This document shows positions 9,341 to 18,413 of a DNA stretch of 64,000 nucleotides, one piece after another (position 1 is the stretch's first letter; each line of letters begins with the position of its first letter). The stretch lies in the NCBI GenBank assembly GCA_040218045.1, contig JAVJQA010000006.1, forward strand, positions 62,001 through 126,000, given 5' to 3'. Made by a program: the position numbers and the translations under genes. The notes beneath the pieces were generated by a model. It saw nothing but the letters and a program-made list of their open reading frames with translations. It made no database searches and was not told the origin of the DNA. This stretch comes from Marinoscillum sp040218045 (lineage in GTDB: Bacteria; Bacteroidota; Bacteroidia; Cytophagales; Cyclobacteriaceae).

Positions 9341-10468
9341 TTGGCTGGAATCTACATACATATCCCATTTTGTAAACAAGCATGCCACTATTGTGATTTT
9401 CACTTTAGTACAAATCAGGCCAGAAAACCTGAAATGACAAGCGCCATTGTAAAAGAGCTCAATCTCAGACAAAAAGAATACCAGGGAACTATCCAATCTA
9501 TTTACTTTGGTGGAGGTACACCTTCTTTACTCACTGATGAACAACTCAGGCTCATTCTGAGGGCGGTCACTGAAGCCTTCGTAGTAGAAGAGAATGCCGA
9601 GATCACACTTGAAGCCAATCCTGATGATTTGAATTTAGGGAAACTACAGGGCATGAAAGAGGCCGGCATCAACCGGTTAAGTATTGGAATACAAACATTT
9701 GATAACGATCGTTTGAAATTCATCAATCGCGCACACTCCTCCCGGGAAGCCATGAAATGTCTGGAAGAGGCTAGATTGGTAGGGTTTACAAATATTTCAG
9801 CAGACCTCATCTACGCCATTCCTCCGGATGAAATGAACTACTGGGAATATGATCTTGATACACTTTTAAGGTTTGACCTGGAACACATTTCGCTTTACGG
9901 ACTCACTATAGAGGAAAAAACGGTTTTTGGAAAATGGGCTCAAAAAGGCAAACTCTATGAAGTGCCAGAAGAAACAGCTGCCAAGCAGTATCAATTGGCA
10001 ATAGAAAAATTGAAAGCCAATGGATATGAACACTATGAGGTATCCAACTTCGGAAAGCCGGGGTTTCACTCCCGACACAACTCTGCATACTGGGATGATC
10101 AGATCTATTTGGGCATAGGGCCGGGTGCTCACTCTTATGACGGAACGACCCGTTCGTACAATATATCTCACAATGCCAGATACTTAGAAGCAATCAGCCA
10201 GGATGAACTTCCTAAAACGACAGAAGCACTTAGTGAAACAGACAGGATTAATGAGTACCTCTTCACTCACCTCAGAACTGCAAGAGGAATTGAATTAGAA
10301 ACCTTCACCAAACGGTTCGGTGAAAATCTCGTTAACAGCAATAAATCTTTGCTCATTGAGTTTCAGAACCAAGAATTACTTGAATTCAACGAAAAATTTC
10401 TGCGTTTGACCTCAAAAGGCTTTATGATAGCGGATGAAATTACGTGGCGACTATTCTTTGATGAGTAG
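9341..10468 (+). CDS. hemW: Radical SAM haem chaperone HemW
   Basis: 375 residues starting with TTG. The radical SAM cluster motif is seen as CKQACHYC (Cys at about 11, 15 and 18), followed by FGGGTPSLL, RLSIGIQTFDNDRLKF, ADLIYAIPP and YEVSNFGKPGFHSRHN, all typical of HemW rather than of oxygen-independent coproporphyrinogen oxidase HemN, which is longer and has a different cysteine spacing. HemW binds haem and delivers it to target proteins. The TTG start has no Shine-Dalgarno motif but the reading frame cannot begin later without losing the SAM motif. Confidence 0.9.
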   Translation: MAGIYIHIPFCKQACHYCDFHFSTNQARKPEMTSAIVKELNLRQKEYQGTIQSIYFGGGTPSLLTDEQLRLILRAVTEAFVVEENAEITLEANPDDLNLGKLQGMKEAGINRLSIGIQTFDNDRLKFINRAHSSREAMKCLEEARLVGFTNISADLIYAIPPDEMNYWEYDLDTLLRFDLEHISLYGLTIEEKTVFGKWAQKGKLYEVPEETAAKQYQLAIEKLKANGYEHYEVSNFGKPGFHSRHNSAYWDDQIYLGIGPGAHSYDGTTRSYNISHNARYLEAISQDELPKTTEALSETDRINEYLFTHLRTARGIELETFTKRFGENLVNSNKSLLIEFQNQELLEFNEKFLRLTSKGFMIADEITWRLFFDE

Positions 10469-10504
10469 AATTTTTTACTTTTAGCCATCAATCGCATACT
10501 ATGC

Positions 10505-10870
10505 ATGGATAAGGAACAGAAAAAAGCTGTTATGTTACTCAAATCATTGATCCTTCACTATCATGGATTAGATGATGATGAGCGCCAAATTCTGGAACGT
10601 GCTGCTGACAGTTTTGACAGCCGTGATGAGCTAAACTGGGCCAATAATTTTATTTCTGATGACTACCTCTCAGCCTTTGAAAGATCTAAGGATTTCTTTG
10701 CCAAAAACATCGTGAAATTTAGCAAAGAAGACCGGTTGAAGCACCTTCGGGACGCATGGGAAGAAAATCATGAAAAGGGCTATGTAACTGAGATGGAAAC
10801 CACAGCCATGATCAACCTTTCAAAAGATTGGGGAGTAGAGAAAGAATTCTTTGAGGTGATACAGCACTAA
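10505..10870 (+). CDS. Conserved helical protein, possibly TerB-like
   Basis: A 121-residue acidic, all-helical cytoplasmic protein with no signal peptide. Two halves resemble each other in pattern: a leucine-rich helix followed by a short acidic turn and an E-rich helix (HYHGLDDDERQILERA and NHEKGYVTEMETTAMINL), ending in WGVEKEFFEVI. This pattern is reminiscent of the TerB fold found in tellurite-resistance and other regulatory proteins, but the match is weak. It follows hemW by 36 bp on the same strand and overlaps the convergent response regulator by 4 bp. Confidence 0.65.
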   Translation: MDKEQKKAVMLLKSLILHYHGLDDDERQILERAADSFDSRDELNWANNFISDDYLSAFERSKDFFAKNIVKFSKEDRLKHLRDAWEENHEKGYVTEMETTAMINLSKDWGVEKEFFEVIQH

Positions 10871-11580
10871 AGGCTCATCTTCTCTTTAAAGCGTGCTGCC
10901 TGGCGCCTACTTACCTCTATCTTCTCTCCACCTTTTAACTGTACAAGTAGGCCACCATTGAACCAGGTATCTATGTTCTCCACCCAACCGAGGTTAATAA
11001 TATGTTTTCGGCTAGCCCTGAAAAAAGTGCGATCATCCAATCGCTCATCTAAGGCATTTAGTGACTTATGAATCATTGGCTTGTTACCTGCAAAGTATAC
11101 CTTGATGTAATTGCCATCCGATTCAAACAACCGGACGTCCGCCAACTTCACAAACCAGCACTTATCTCCATCCTTCACAAAAACCTGATCTTCTTTGCCC
11201 AATGTTCGCTTCTCAGAAGGTTTTGACGTTGAATCCTGTATCCTAAGCTTGGCAATAGCCTCCTCTAATCGTTCTGGCTGAATAGGCTTTAACAAATAAT
11301 CAAGAGCATTGACTTCAAATGCCTTTAGTGCAAACTCATCATAAGCGGTAGTAAAGATCACCTCAGGAACAGTCTCGAGAGACTCCAACAGATCAAATCC
11401 AGTTTTGCCTGGCATCTGTATGTCCAAAAAAATCAGGTCCGGATTGAGTTTATTTATTTTTTCCAGTGCATCATCCACGTCTGTGGCTTCTCCGATTATC
11501 TCAATCTTTTTATGCGGTTCCAGTAATGTCATGAGCTCCTTTCGAGCCAACCTTTCATCATCTACAATAAGTGTTCTCAT
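10867..11580 (-). CDS. LytTR family response regulator
   Basis: A 237-residue regulator: receiver domain at about 1-120 with the acidic pair in IVDDERLA, the phospho-acceptor aspartate in DLIFLDIQMPGKTG and the lysine in YLLKPI; LytTR DNA-binding domain at about 135-235 with FFRASRKHIINLGWVENI and IEVSRRQAARFKEKM. It overlaps the upstream kinase gene by 4 bp (start-stop overlap), so the two form a cognate pair. Targets are unknown; LytTR regulators bind pairs of short direct repeats. Confidence 0.92.
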   Translation of the reverse strand: MRTLIVDDERLARKELMTLLEPHKKIEIIGEATDVDDALEKINKLNPDLIFLDIQMPGKTGFDLLESLETVPEVIFTTAYDEFALKAFEVNALDYLLKPIQPERLEEAIAKLRIQDSTSKPSEKRTLGKEDQVFVKDGDKCWFVKLADVRLFESDGNYIKVYFAGNKPMIHKSLNALDERLDDRTFFRASRKHIINLGWVENIDTWFNGGLLVQLKGGEKIEVSRRQAARFKEKMSL

Positions 11581-12599
11581 AGAGTCTTTGGTAATACAAT
11601 TTCAGTCAGTACAGTCCTTTTGGTGTCATTTAAAATTCTGAAAGAAGCCTGCTCACCATAGATAAGTTCCAGCCTTTTTCTAGTATTGTTCAATCCAAAC
11701 CCGGATTTTGCCTTGTTCTTATTGGCATACTGGCCGGCATTTCTCACCTGGATCAACAGGTTTTCGCCCTCCACTCTGGATATGATTTCAACAGTACCTC
11801 CATTTTTCAACGTAGAAATCCCATGCTTGATGCCATTTTCAACCAGTGTCTGGATCATCAAAGGCGGGATCAGGTATTTTGTTGATTTAGGATCAATGTT
11901 AAACTTTGTTTTCAAACGCTCTTCGTACCGTATGGTTTCAAGAGCAAGGTAATCCCTTACTGTTTCCATCTCTTCAGAAAATGTGACCAATCGCTGACGA
12001 TCCACGGTCAGGGAGTTTCTTAAAATATTGGAAAGTTGGGTAATGGCATTTTTTGACTTCACGGGATTCTCATCTACAAGTGCACGAATGCTGTTCAATG
12101 CATTGAAAATAAAATGTGGATTCAACTGCGAACGCAAGTTTCTGAGTTCAATTTCCTTGGCGGCAGCCTCGTACTTCAAGGTCTTATTGTACCGTTCGAA
12201 ATAATGAAACGTGAAGTAGATCATTGACCATATGAAGTAAATGATCATCGGGCCAAAAACATTCAGTAAAACCGTGATCGGGGCGAAATCCCTGCTGGTC
12301 AGCTCTCCGGTAAAAAAGGAAAAAACCAGCAAGAACATGTAATTCAGAAAGCTCATGCCCAAAATGACCATGATAATCCTTGGGATGAGTTTGCCGAAGC
12401 TATAATTTAACCAGGCGTAGTGAATGAGTACATAACGAAGTAAATGGGTTGAAAGAATGTAAAACAGCACCTGCAGTACTTCTCCCACGATATGGTTGGT
12501 GTCTAGTTTTTGTGCAGTAGCGTATAGAAATATCTGAAGTACCCCATAAAATGACCAGCCTCCAATCTGACAAATCCAATAAATCTTACGCTTGTTCAT
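11577..12599 (-). CDS. LytS-like sensor histidine kinase
   Basis: The 340-residue kinase has four membrane helices in the first 135 residues (for example LFYILSTHLLRYVLIHYAW and MIIYFIWSMIYFTFHYF) with no large sensor domain. The catalytic half has the His_kinase family box NPHFIFNALNSIRALV, the N-box VENGIKHGI and the G-box GFGLNNTRKRLELIYGE. Such kinases pair with LytTR regulators, here encoded directly downstream with a 4-bp overlap. The signal is not predictable from the sequence. Confidence 0.9.
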   Translation of the reverse strand: MNKRKIYWICQIGGWSFYGVLQIFLYATAQKLDTNHIVGEVLQVLFYILSTHLLRYVLIHYAWLNYSFGKLIPRIIMVILGMSFLNYMFLLVFSFFTGELTSRDFAPITVLLNVFGPMIIYFIWSMIYFTFHYFERYNKTLKYEAAAKEIELRNLRSQLNPHFIFNALNSIRALVDENPVKSKNAITQLSNILRNSLTVDRQRLVTFSEEMETVRDYLALETIRYEERLKTKFNIDPKSTKYLIPPLMIQTLVENGIKHGISTLKNGGTVEIISRVEGENLLIQVRNAGQYANKNKAKSGFGLNNTRKRLELIYGEQASFRILNDTKRTVLTEIVLPKTL

Positions 12600-12686
12600 G
12601 ACATGTGCACTTTAGGCAACTAACATTCAAAAAGAAACAAATATTCCTAAGTCATAACCTTATTAAGACCATTTTTATATAAGCGG

Positions 12687-15542
12687 CTATTTCAACTCTT
12701 CGGCAAGAAACTTAGCCGTGTAGCTAGATTTTACTTTGACCAGTTCTTCCGGTGTGCCTACACCAATAATCTCACCGCCGCCTTCTCCTCCTTCAGGGCC
12801 AAGATCCACAAGATAGTCTGCCACTTTGATCACATCCAGGTTGTGCTCAATGATCAGCACGGTATTCCCTTTGGTAACTAACTTCTGAACCACTTCGAGT
12901 AAATGCTGGATGTCCTGAAAATGAAGCCCCGTAGTTGGCTCATCGAGAATATAAAAAGTCTTCCCTGTGTCCCTTTTTGATAATTCAGTGGCCAACTTTA
13001 CACGCTGCGCTTCGCCACCAGAGAGCGTGGTAGCGTGCTGCCCAAGAGAAATGTACCCCAGTCCAACTTCGTGGAGGGTTTCTATTTTCTTCAGGATTTT
13101 AGGTTGGTTGGCAAAGAAATCCACCGATTGCTCCACGGTCATATCCAGCACATCTGATATGGACTTGCCTTTGAACCTGACCTCAAGTGTCTCACGATTG
13201 TAACGCTTGCCTTTACACGTTTCACAAGGCACGTGAACGTCTGGAAGAAAATCCATCTCAATCACTCTCATACCACCACCCTGACAGGTTTCACACCTTC
13301 CCCCTTTTACATTGAAGGAAAAGCGCCCTGGTTTATAGCCTCTTATTTTAGCTTCTGGAAGTTCTGAAAACAACGAACGGATATCGGTAAACACACCGGT
13401 GTAGGTGGCGGGGTTGGAACGTGGGGTTCTTCCGATCGGTGACTGGTCCACTTCAATCACCTTATCAAGGTGCTCAAGTCCGGTCAACTCTTTATGGGGC
13501 AATGGTTCCGATCTGGATTTGTAAAAAAACTTTCTTAGTATCGGGTAAAGCGTCTCATGAATCAATGAAGACTTACCACTCCCTGATACTCCAGTCACAC
13601 AAATCAGTGACCCAAGTGGTAGTTTAAGGTCAACATTTTTCAGGTTATGACCAGTGGCTCCTTTAAGTACTAGTTCCAGACCATTCCCCTTTCTACGTTC
13701 CTTAGGCACAGCTATTTTCAGCTTACCATTCAGATAGTCGGAAGTAAGGGATTTGTTTTTTAAAAATTCTTTCGGGACTTCAGCCGCCATAATATGGCCA
13801 CCATGCCTGCCAGCTCCCGGCCCAATATCTACTATAAAGTCAGACTCAAGCATCATATCCTTATCATGCTCCACCACGATCACGGTATTGCCCAGATCTC
13901 GCAAATCTTTGAGTGCCTGGATCAGCTTTACATTGTCACGCTGGTGCAACCCAATACTTGGTTCGTCCAGAATGTAAAGTACGTTGACCAGCTGGGTTCC
14001 AATTTGTGTGGCCAGTCTTATCCTTTGTGCTTCTCCTCCAGAGAGTGTTCTCAATGGACGATTGAGGCTTAAATAATCAAGCCCAACGTCGAGTAGAAAG
14101 CCAATTCGTTTCCTTAATTCTTTAAGAATCTCCGCCCCAATCAGTTTTTGGCGATCGTCCAATCTTTCTTCAACACCCTCAAACCATTCTGATAGCTTAT
14201 TGATGTTCAATTCTGCAAGCTCACCAATATGATGATTGGCTATCTTGAAATGCAACGACTCCTTTTTGAGGCGGTAACCATCGCACTCAGGACAAGTCCG
14301 GATGTCCGTAAATTCTTCAACCCACTGCCTGATTTTATCACTACCGGCATCTTTCTGCTTTTCAAGGAAACTGATAATTCCTTCAAACTTAGTATTCCAG
14401 TCTGTACCCGGATACTTGACAGAACTTACAGCCACAGGTACGCTATCGCCATGTAATAATAAGTTCATGGCCTTTTCAGGAATATCTTTTATCGGTGTAG
14501 TCAGGTTGACCTTATTCCTTTTGAGAATTGCTTCAATTTTCTTGAAAATCCAGATGTCACGATACTCACCAAGCGGAACAATGCCTCCACGGCTGATGGA
14601 AAGTTCCGGGTTTGGGATCACAGACTCTCTCGATATCTCCTCGATTACACCCAGGCCATGGCATGAAGGGCAGGCACCATAAGGGCTATTGAAAGAAAAG
14701 GTATTTGGCGCTGGTTCATCATAAGACAATCCGGATTCAGGATCCATCAGATATTTAGAAAAATGGGAAGTACCACCATTGTGGTCTTGCACCATTAAAA
14801 TACCGTTGGCATGTTTGAAAGCCGTCTGGATGGATTGTCGGATGCGCTTTTCATCCTTGTTCTGAACGATGACCCGATCAATCACGATCTCTATGTCATG
14901 GGTCTTATAGCGATCCAGTTGCATTTTGGGCACCAGGTCCTGGATTTCTCCATTTACTCTTACTTTGGTGAAGCCCATCTTGCGTATCTGTACAAATAAC
15001 TCCCGATAATGACCCTTTCTACCCTTTACTACAGGAGCCAGAACAATCAGCTTCTCTCCATCATAGGTTTTGAGAATATGCTCCAGAATTTGATCCTCTG
15101 ACTGTTTGACCATTTTCTTACCGGTGATATAAGAATAAGCCTCACCAGCCCTTGCATAAAAAAGACGCAGGAAATCATAGATTTCGGTAACTGTGCCAAC
15201 AGTAGACCTTGGGTTTCTTGATGTGGTCTTTTGCTCAATGGATATGACCGGACTGAGCCCATTGATCTTATCTACATCGGGTCGCTCCATATCTCCGATG
15301 AATGATCGGGCATATGCGGAGAAACTCTCCATATAGCGGCGCTGACCTTCTGCATAGATGGTGTCAAAAGCCAAAGAGGATTTGCCACTTCCGCTAATCC
15401 CCGTGATGACCACAAGCTTATTCCTGGGGATGGTAAGATTGACCTCCTTCAGGTTATGCTCTCTGGCTCCAAATATTTCAATAGATTCCTGTCTGACAGC
15501 TTTTTCAGCTACTTTATCAATATCCGCATTCACCAATGTCAT
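12687..15542 (-). CDS. uvrA: Excinuclease ABC subunit A
   Basis: A full-length 951-residue UvrA. Two ABC ATPase modules are visible: Walker A GISGSGKSSLAFDTIYAEGQ near residue 48 and GVSGSGKSSLIHETL near 650; ABC signatures LSGGEAQRIRLATQIG and LSGGEAQRVKLATEL; Walker B YILDEPSIGLHQRD and YILDEPTTGLHFQD. Zinc-binding cysteines occur as CPECDGYRL and as CETCQGG with CETCKGKRY. UvrA finds bulky DNA lesions and loads UvrB. The gene stands alone; the tail of uvrC lies at the other end of this core region. Confidence 0.97.
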   Translation of the reverse strand: MTLVNADIDKVAEKAVRQESIEIFGAREHNLKEVNLTIPRNKLVVITGISGSGKSSLAFDTIYAEGQRRYMESFSAYARSFIGDMERPDVDKINGLSPVISIEQKTTSRNPRSTVGTVTEIYDFLRLFYARAGEAYSYITGKKMVKQSEDQILEHILKTYDGEKLIVLAPVVKGRKGHYRELFVQIRKMGFTKVRVNGEIQDLVPKMQLDRYKTHDIEIVIDRVIVQNKDEKRIRQSIQTAFKHANGILMVQDHNGGTSHFSKYLMDPESGLSYDEPAPNTFSFNSPYGACPSCHGLGVIEEISRESVIPNPELSISRGGIVPLGEYRDIWIFKKIEAILKRNKVNLTTPIKDIPEKAMNLLLHGDSVPVAVSSVKYPGTDWNTKFEGIISFLEKQKDAGSDKIRQWVEEFTDIRTCPECDGYRLKKESLHFKIANHHIGELAELNINKLSEWFEGVEERLDDRQKLIGAEILKELRKRIGFLLDVGLDYLSLNRPLRTLSGGEAQRIRLATQIGTQLVNVLYILDEPSIGLHQRDNVKLIQALKDLRDLGNTVIVVEHDKDMMLESDFIVDIGPGAGRHGGHIMAAEVPKEFLKNKSLTSDYLNGKLKIAVPKERRKGNGLELVLKGATGHNLKNVDLKLPLGSLICVTGVSGSGKSSLIHETLYPILRKFFYKSRSEPLPHKELTGLEHLDKVIEVDQSPIGRTPRSNPATYTGVFTDIRSLFSELPEAKIRGYKPGRFSFNVKGGRCETCQGGGMRVIEMDFLPDVHVPCETCKGKRYNRETLEVRFKGKSISDVLDMTVEQSVDFFANQPKILKKIETLHEVGLGYISLGQHATTLSGGEAQRVKLATELSKRDTGKTFYILDEPTTGLHFQDIQHLLEVVQKLVTKGNTVLIIEHNLDVIKVADYLVDLGPEGGEGGGEIIGVGTPEELVKVKSSYTAKFLAEELK

Positions 15543-15559
15543 GGAAAATTTCGTGTGTT

Positions 15560-16288
15560 TTAGAAGTTCGGGCTGAGTAGATACTTGCTATAGAAATCGT
15601 CGATCTCATGTACTGCCTCTTCCGCAGTATCTACTAGTTTGAATAATTCCAGGTCTTCTTCGCTTACGCTTTTTTCTTTAGTTACCAGCACATTTTTCAC
15701 CCAATCAAACAATCCCCCCCAAAATTCGCGGCCTACAAGTACGATTGGAAATGCGCCTATTTTCTTTGTCTGGATTAGCGTAAGTGCTTCAAAAAACTCA
15801 TCGAGTGTGCCAAATCCCCCTGGCATCACAATGAACCCCTGGGAATACTTGACAAACATGACCTTTCTTACAAAGAAGTAGTCAAAATTAATCAGTTTAT
15901 CCCGATCGATATAAATATTATTGAATTGCTCAAACGGTAAATCAATATTTAAACCCACGGACTTACCTCCCTGCTCATGAGCACCTTTGTTTCCGGCTTC
16001 CATTATACCTGGCCCACCTCCGGTGATTACACCATAACCATGCCTTACCAATCTGGCCGCTATGTCTTCGGCCATCTTATAATACTTGTGCTCTGACTTG
16101 GTTCGGGCAGATCCGAAAATGGAAACACACGGACCTATCTTGGCTAGTTTTTCAAAACCGTCCACAAACTCAGACATGATTTTAAAAATTGCCCACGAAT
16201 CCGAGCTCTTGATCTCATTCCAGTCCCGATCTTTAAAGGCTTGTAAAATTTTCTCTTCTTCTTCCTTGCTTACTTCTTTTTCAGTCAT
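15560..16288 (-). CDS. LOG family (TIGR00730) Rossmann-fold protein
   Basis: The 242-residue protein has the LOG/lysine-decarboxylase-like signature PGGFGTLDEFFEALTLIQ and the phosphate-loop-like stretch GGGPGIMEAGNKGA, preceded by VSIFGSARTK. Family members are phosphoribohydrolases that cleave nucleotide 5'-monophosphates (cytokinin-activating LOG enzymes in plants); the bacterial role is usually nucleotide metabolism. It sits 18 bp from uvrA on the same strand, so it may be read together with it. Confidence 0.88.
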   Translation of the reverse strand: MTEKEVSKEEEEKILQAFKDRDWNEIKSSDSWAIFKIMSEFVDGFEKLAKIGPCVSIFGSARTKSEHKYYKMAEDIAARLVRHGYGVITGGGPGIMEAGNKGAHEQGGKSVGLNIDLPFEQFNNIYIDRDKLINFDYFFVRKVMFVKYSQGFIVMPGGFGTLDEFFEALTLIQTKKIGAFPIVLVGREFWGGLFDWVKNVLVTKEKSVSEEDLELFKLVDTAEEAVHEIDDFYSKYLLSPNF

Positions 16289-16341
16289 AAATGGGGGTTT
16301 TAATCGTGCGATTAAGATAAGTGGTTTTCAAAAAATCTCAC

Positions 16342-17241
16342 CTAGGTTAACAAATTCTTAACCGCTGAGTCAATGTTAGTATAGTTAAACTTAAACCCTT
16401 TCTCGCGAATTTTATCGGAAAGCACGTAGTTGCCACCCTGAACCATCTGAGCCATCTCGCCCAGCATAAGTTTCAAAACGAAACCTGGCACATTCGGTAA
16501 AATCAAAGGTTTATTGAGGGCTCTTGCCAGTGATTTGGTAAGCGCCTCATTAGTTACGGGATTTGGAGCCGCAGCGTTGTATGTTCCCTCTATTTCTTCT
16601 TCCAAAACAAACTGAAAAATCCGACATAGGTCCTCAATGTGTATCCAACTCATGTACTGATCTCCATTACCAAGAGGGGCTCCAGCGTAAAATTTGATTG
16701 GTTTCATGATCTCCGTCATGGCACCTCCTTCAGCTGAAAGCACTACTCCGATTCTAACTTTGGCCACTTGAGTAAGTGATTGAAAAGTGTCAGCCTCAGC
16801 CTCCCATGATTTGACTACCTCAGCAAGGAAATCGCTGCCCGGGGGTTTAAGCTCGTCAAGCTTCCTATCTCCGGTATCCAACCCATAGTATCCTATAGCA
16901 CTCGCTGAAATAAAGGACTTAAGCCGGAGATTTAATTTTTCAGCATAGTGGTGCAATAGCTTAATTCCGTCTACCCTGCTATCGAGTATGATCTGCTTCC
17001 TTTTGTCTGTCCATTTCTGATCGGCTACTCCGGCTCCTGCTAAATGAATGATGTGATCCAAACCATCAAATGCCTTTTCGTCAATGGTCTGGTTTTGAAT
17101 ATCCCACAAGAATGTTGGATAATCACCGTTAGGTTGGTGTGAACGGCTTAAATGCCTGACCTGGTGTCCACTGGAAGATAGAAGATGGCTTAAATGTGTT
17201 CCGACAAGGCCACTTCCACCTGTGATTAATATCTTTGCCAT
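16342..17241 (-). CDS. TIGR01777 family NAD(P)-dependent epimerase/oxidoreductase
   Basis: A 299-residue extended short-chain dehydrogenase. The N-terminus has the nucleotide-binding ILITGGSGLVGTHLSHLL; HIIHLAGAGVADQKWT, SASAIGYYG, KVRIGVVLSAEGGAMTEIM and SWIHIEDLCRIFQFVL are the hallmark blocks of the YfcH/TIGR01777 group (the YxxxK motif is degenerate in this family, here IGYYG). The C-terminal DUF1731-like part follows (FVLKLMLGEMAQMVQGG). Substrate unknown. It is divergently placed from the small secreted protein gene by 32 bp. Confidence 0.88.
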   Translation of the reverse strand: MAKILITGGSGLVGTHLSHLLSSSGHQVRHLSRSHQPNGDYPTFLWDIQNQTIDEKAFDGLDHIIHLAGAGVADQKWTDKRKQIILDSRVDGIKLLHHYAEKLNLRLKSFISASAIGYYGLDTGDRKLDELKPPGSDFLAEVVKSWEAEADTFQSLTQVAKVRIGVVLSAEGGAMTEIMKPIKFYAGAPLGNGDQYMSWIHIEDLCRIFQFVLEEEIEGTYNAAAPNPVTNEALTKSLARALNKPLILPNVPGFVLKLMLGEMAQMVQGGNYVLSDKIREKGFKFNYTNIDSAVKNLLT

Positions 17242-17273
17242 GCTGCAATGTGTAGTATGAACCTAGTTAACAT

Positions 17274-17861
17274 ATGACTGGAAGAATCCTCTTTCTAATT
17301 TTCACATTTTTTCAAATAAATGTTCTGGTGGGCCAGGATTTTGATCCAGCAATTGATCGGACAAAAATGACTATTGAAAGCATAGCTAGAGATGGATATC
17401 GCACTGATTTTGGGTTTTCTGCCAAAAAAGTGGAAAAAGGTTGGTGGAGCTTTTGTCGGGAATTTGGGAGGCCCATAAACATGAAAGGTTACTATAGGGT
17501 GAATATCCCCAGTGACGTAAATAGTGGCACAGTCTCAATCAATCTTCTCAGTATTACCTCTGCCACTAAAACAGGAAGTAGCTTTTTCCTGGCACTTGAT
17601 CATGAAGGTGTCCCTCAAAAGAAAATCGCTGGTTATGACAGACAGGTACTGGACATTCTACAGAAATTCAAACAAAGCCTCTATATCAACGATCTGAACA
17701 AAACCCTGGAAAATCTCGAAAAACAAGCGGCTAGAGTAAGCAAGAAGGCTCACAAAGGTCGTGGAAAGTCCAGGGAAAGGGCTATTGATGAACTAGTAGA
17801 TTTGGAGCAAAAGCTCAAAAAAACCAAGAATCGGATAGAACTGGTGTATGGGGCCTATTAG
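17274..17861 (+). CDS. Small secreted protein of unknown function
   Basis: 195 residues with a signal peptide (MTGRILFLIFTFFQINVLVGQ). The first half of the mature protein is predicted mixed, with RDGYRTDFGFSAKKVEKGWWS and INLLSITSATKTGSSFFLAL; the last 70 residues are a basic helical stretch rich in K, R and E (KKAHKGRGKSRERAIDELVD), probably coiled coil. No family recognised. It precedes another exported lipoprotein gene by 75 bp and both share the terminator at 18337-18359. Confidence 0.7.
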   Translation: MTGRILFLIFTFFQINVLVGQDFDPAIDRTKMTIESIARDGYRTDFGFSAKKVEKGWWSFCREFGRPINMKGYYRVNIPSDVNSGTVSINLLSITSATKTGSSFFLALDHEGVPQKKIAGYDRQVLDILQKFKQSLYINDLNKTLENLEKQAARVSKKAHKGRGKSRERAIDELVDLEQKLKKTKNRIELVYGAY

Positions 17862-17936
17862 ATTTCATAAGGAGTTAACACGTCAAAGGACTTAATCAAA
17901 CCAAAAAATTGCAACTTTGACGAAACGTTTTTCGAA

Positions 17937-18335
17937 ATGAAAAAATACCTTTTCCTATTACTTATCCCCATCCTGACTGCTTGCGGAGGAAATGAAAATA
18001 TCCCTGATCCGTGTGCTGAATTTGATTCCGTCGACCTGGAAATGTTGAATCTAATTAAATCCATAAAACAGAAGTACTCTGCTGATAAGCTGTTCGTTGA
18101 GAAACTGGAGATGTCCCAGGTTTACTGGGTACAATACAGAGATAGACATATTAGGGCAATCTATCCAAAAGACTGGGATCGGGTTTATCGTAAAGAGTAT
18201 AACGATGGGGTCTTCAATATCTGCAAATGCCAGGAACTTTCAAGAATGACCCACAACAGGGTAGATGATCTGAAATTATTCACCTCAGGCGGACCAAAGG
18301 ATCAGCAAGATTGTCCTTCTGTATGGAGTGAATAA
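17937..18335 (+). CDS. Small lipoprotein of unknown function
   Basis: 132 residues. The N-terminus has a type II signal peptide with lipobox LTAC (Cys at about 17) followed by GGNENIPDP. The mature part contains IRAIYPKDWDRVYRKEYNDG and a cysteine pair in ICKCQEL with another cysteine near the C-terminus, so disulfides are possible. No family recognised. It ends 1 bp before a strong terminator. Confidence 0.75.
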   Translation: MKKYLFLLLIPILTACGGNENIPDPCAEFDSVDLEMLNLIKSIKQKYSADKLFVEKLEMSQVYWVQYRDRHIRAIYPKDWDRVYRKEYNDGVFNICKCQELSRMTHNRVDDLKLFTSGGPKDQQDCPSVWSE

Positions 18336-18336
18336 A

Positions 18337-18359
18337 AAAGCCTCCGGTCGGGAGGCTTT
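18337..18359. terminator. Bidirectional terminator
   Basis: A 9-bp perfect stem (AAAGCCTCC at 18337-18345, GGAGGCTTT at 18351-18359) with loop GGTCG, flanked by A-rich sequence on the left and T-rich on the right. It ends the plus-strand lipoprotein gene and can also serve the convergent TonB-receptor gene that stops at 18414. Confidence 0.88.
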
Positions 18360-18413
18360 CTATAATTATGAAGAAGATGATGATTAATTCTACTCGCTAG
18401 ATGTTGAGATGAT

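Noticed and set aside
9290..9496. Upstream extension of the outer-membrane barrel gene
   Set aside because: It would overlap the divergent hemW start and hide the clear signal peptide that begins at 9289.
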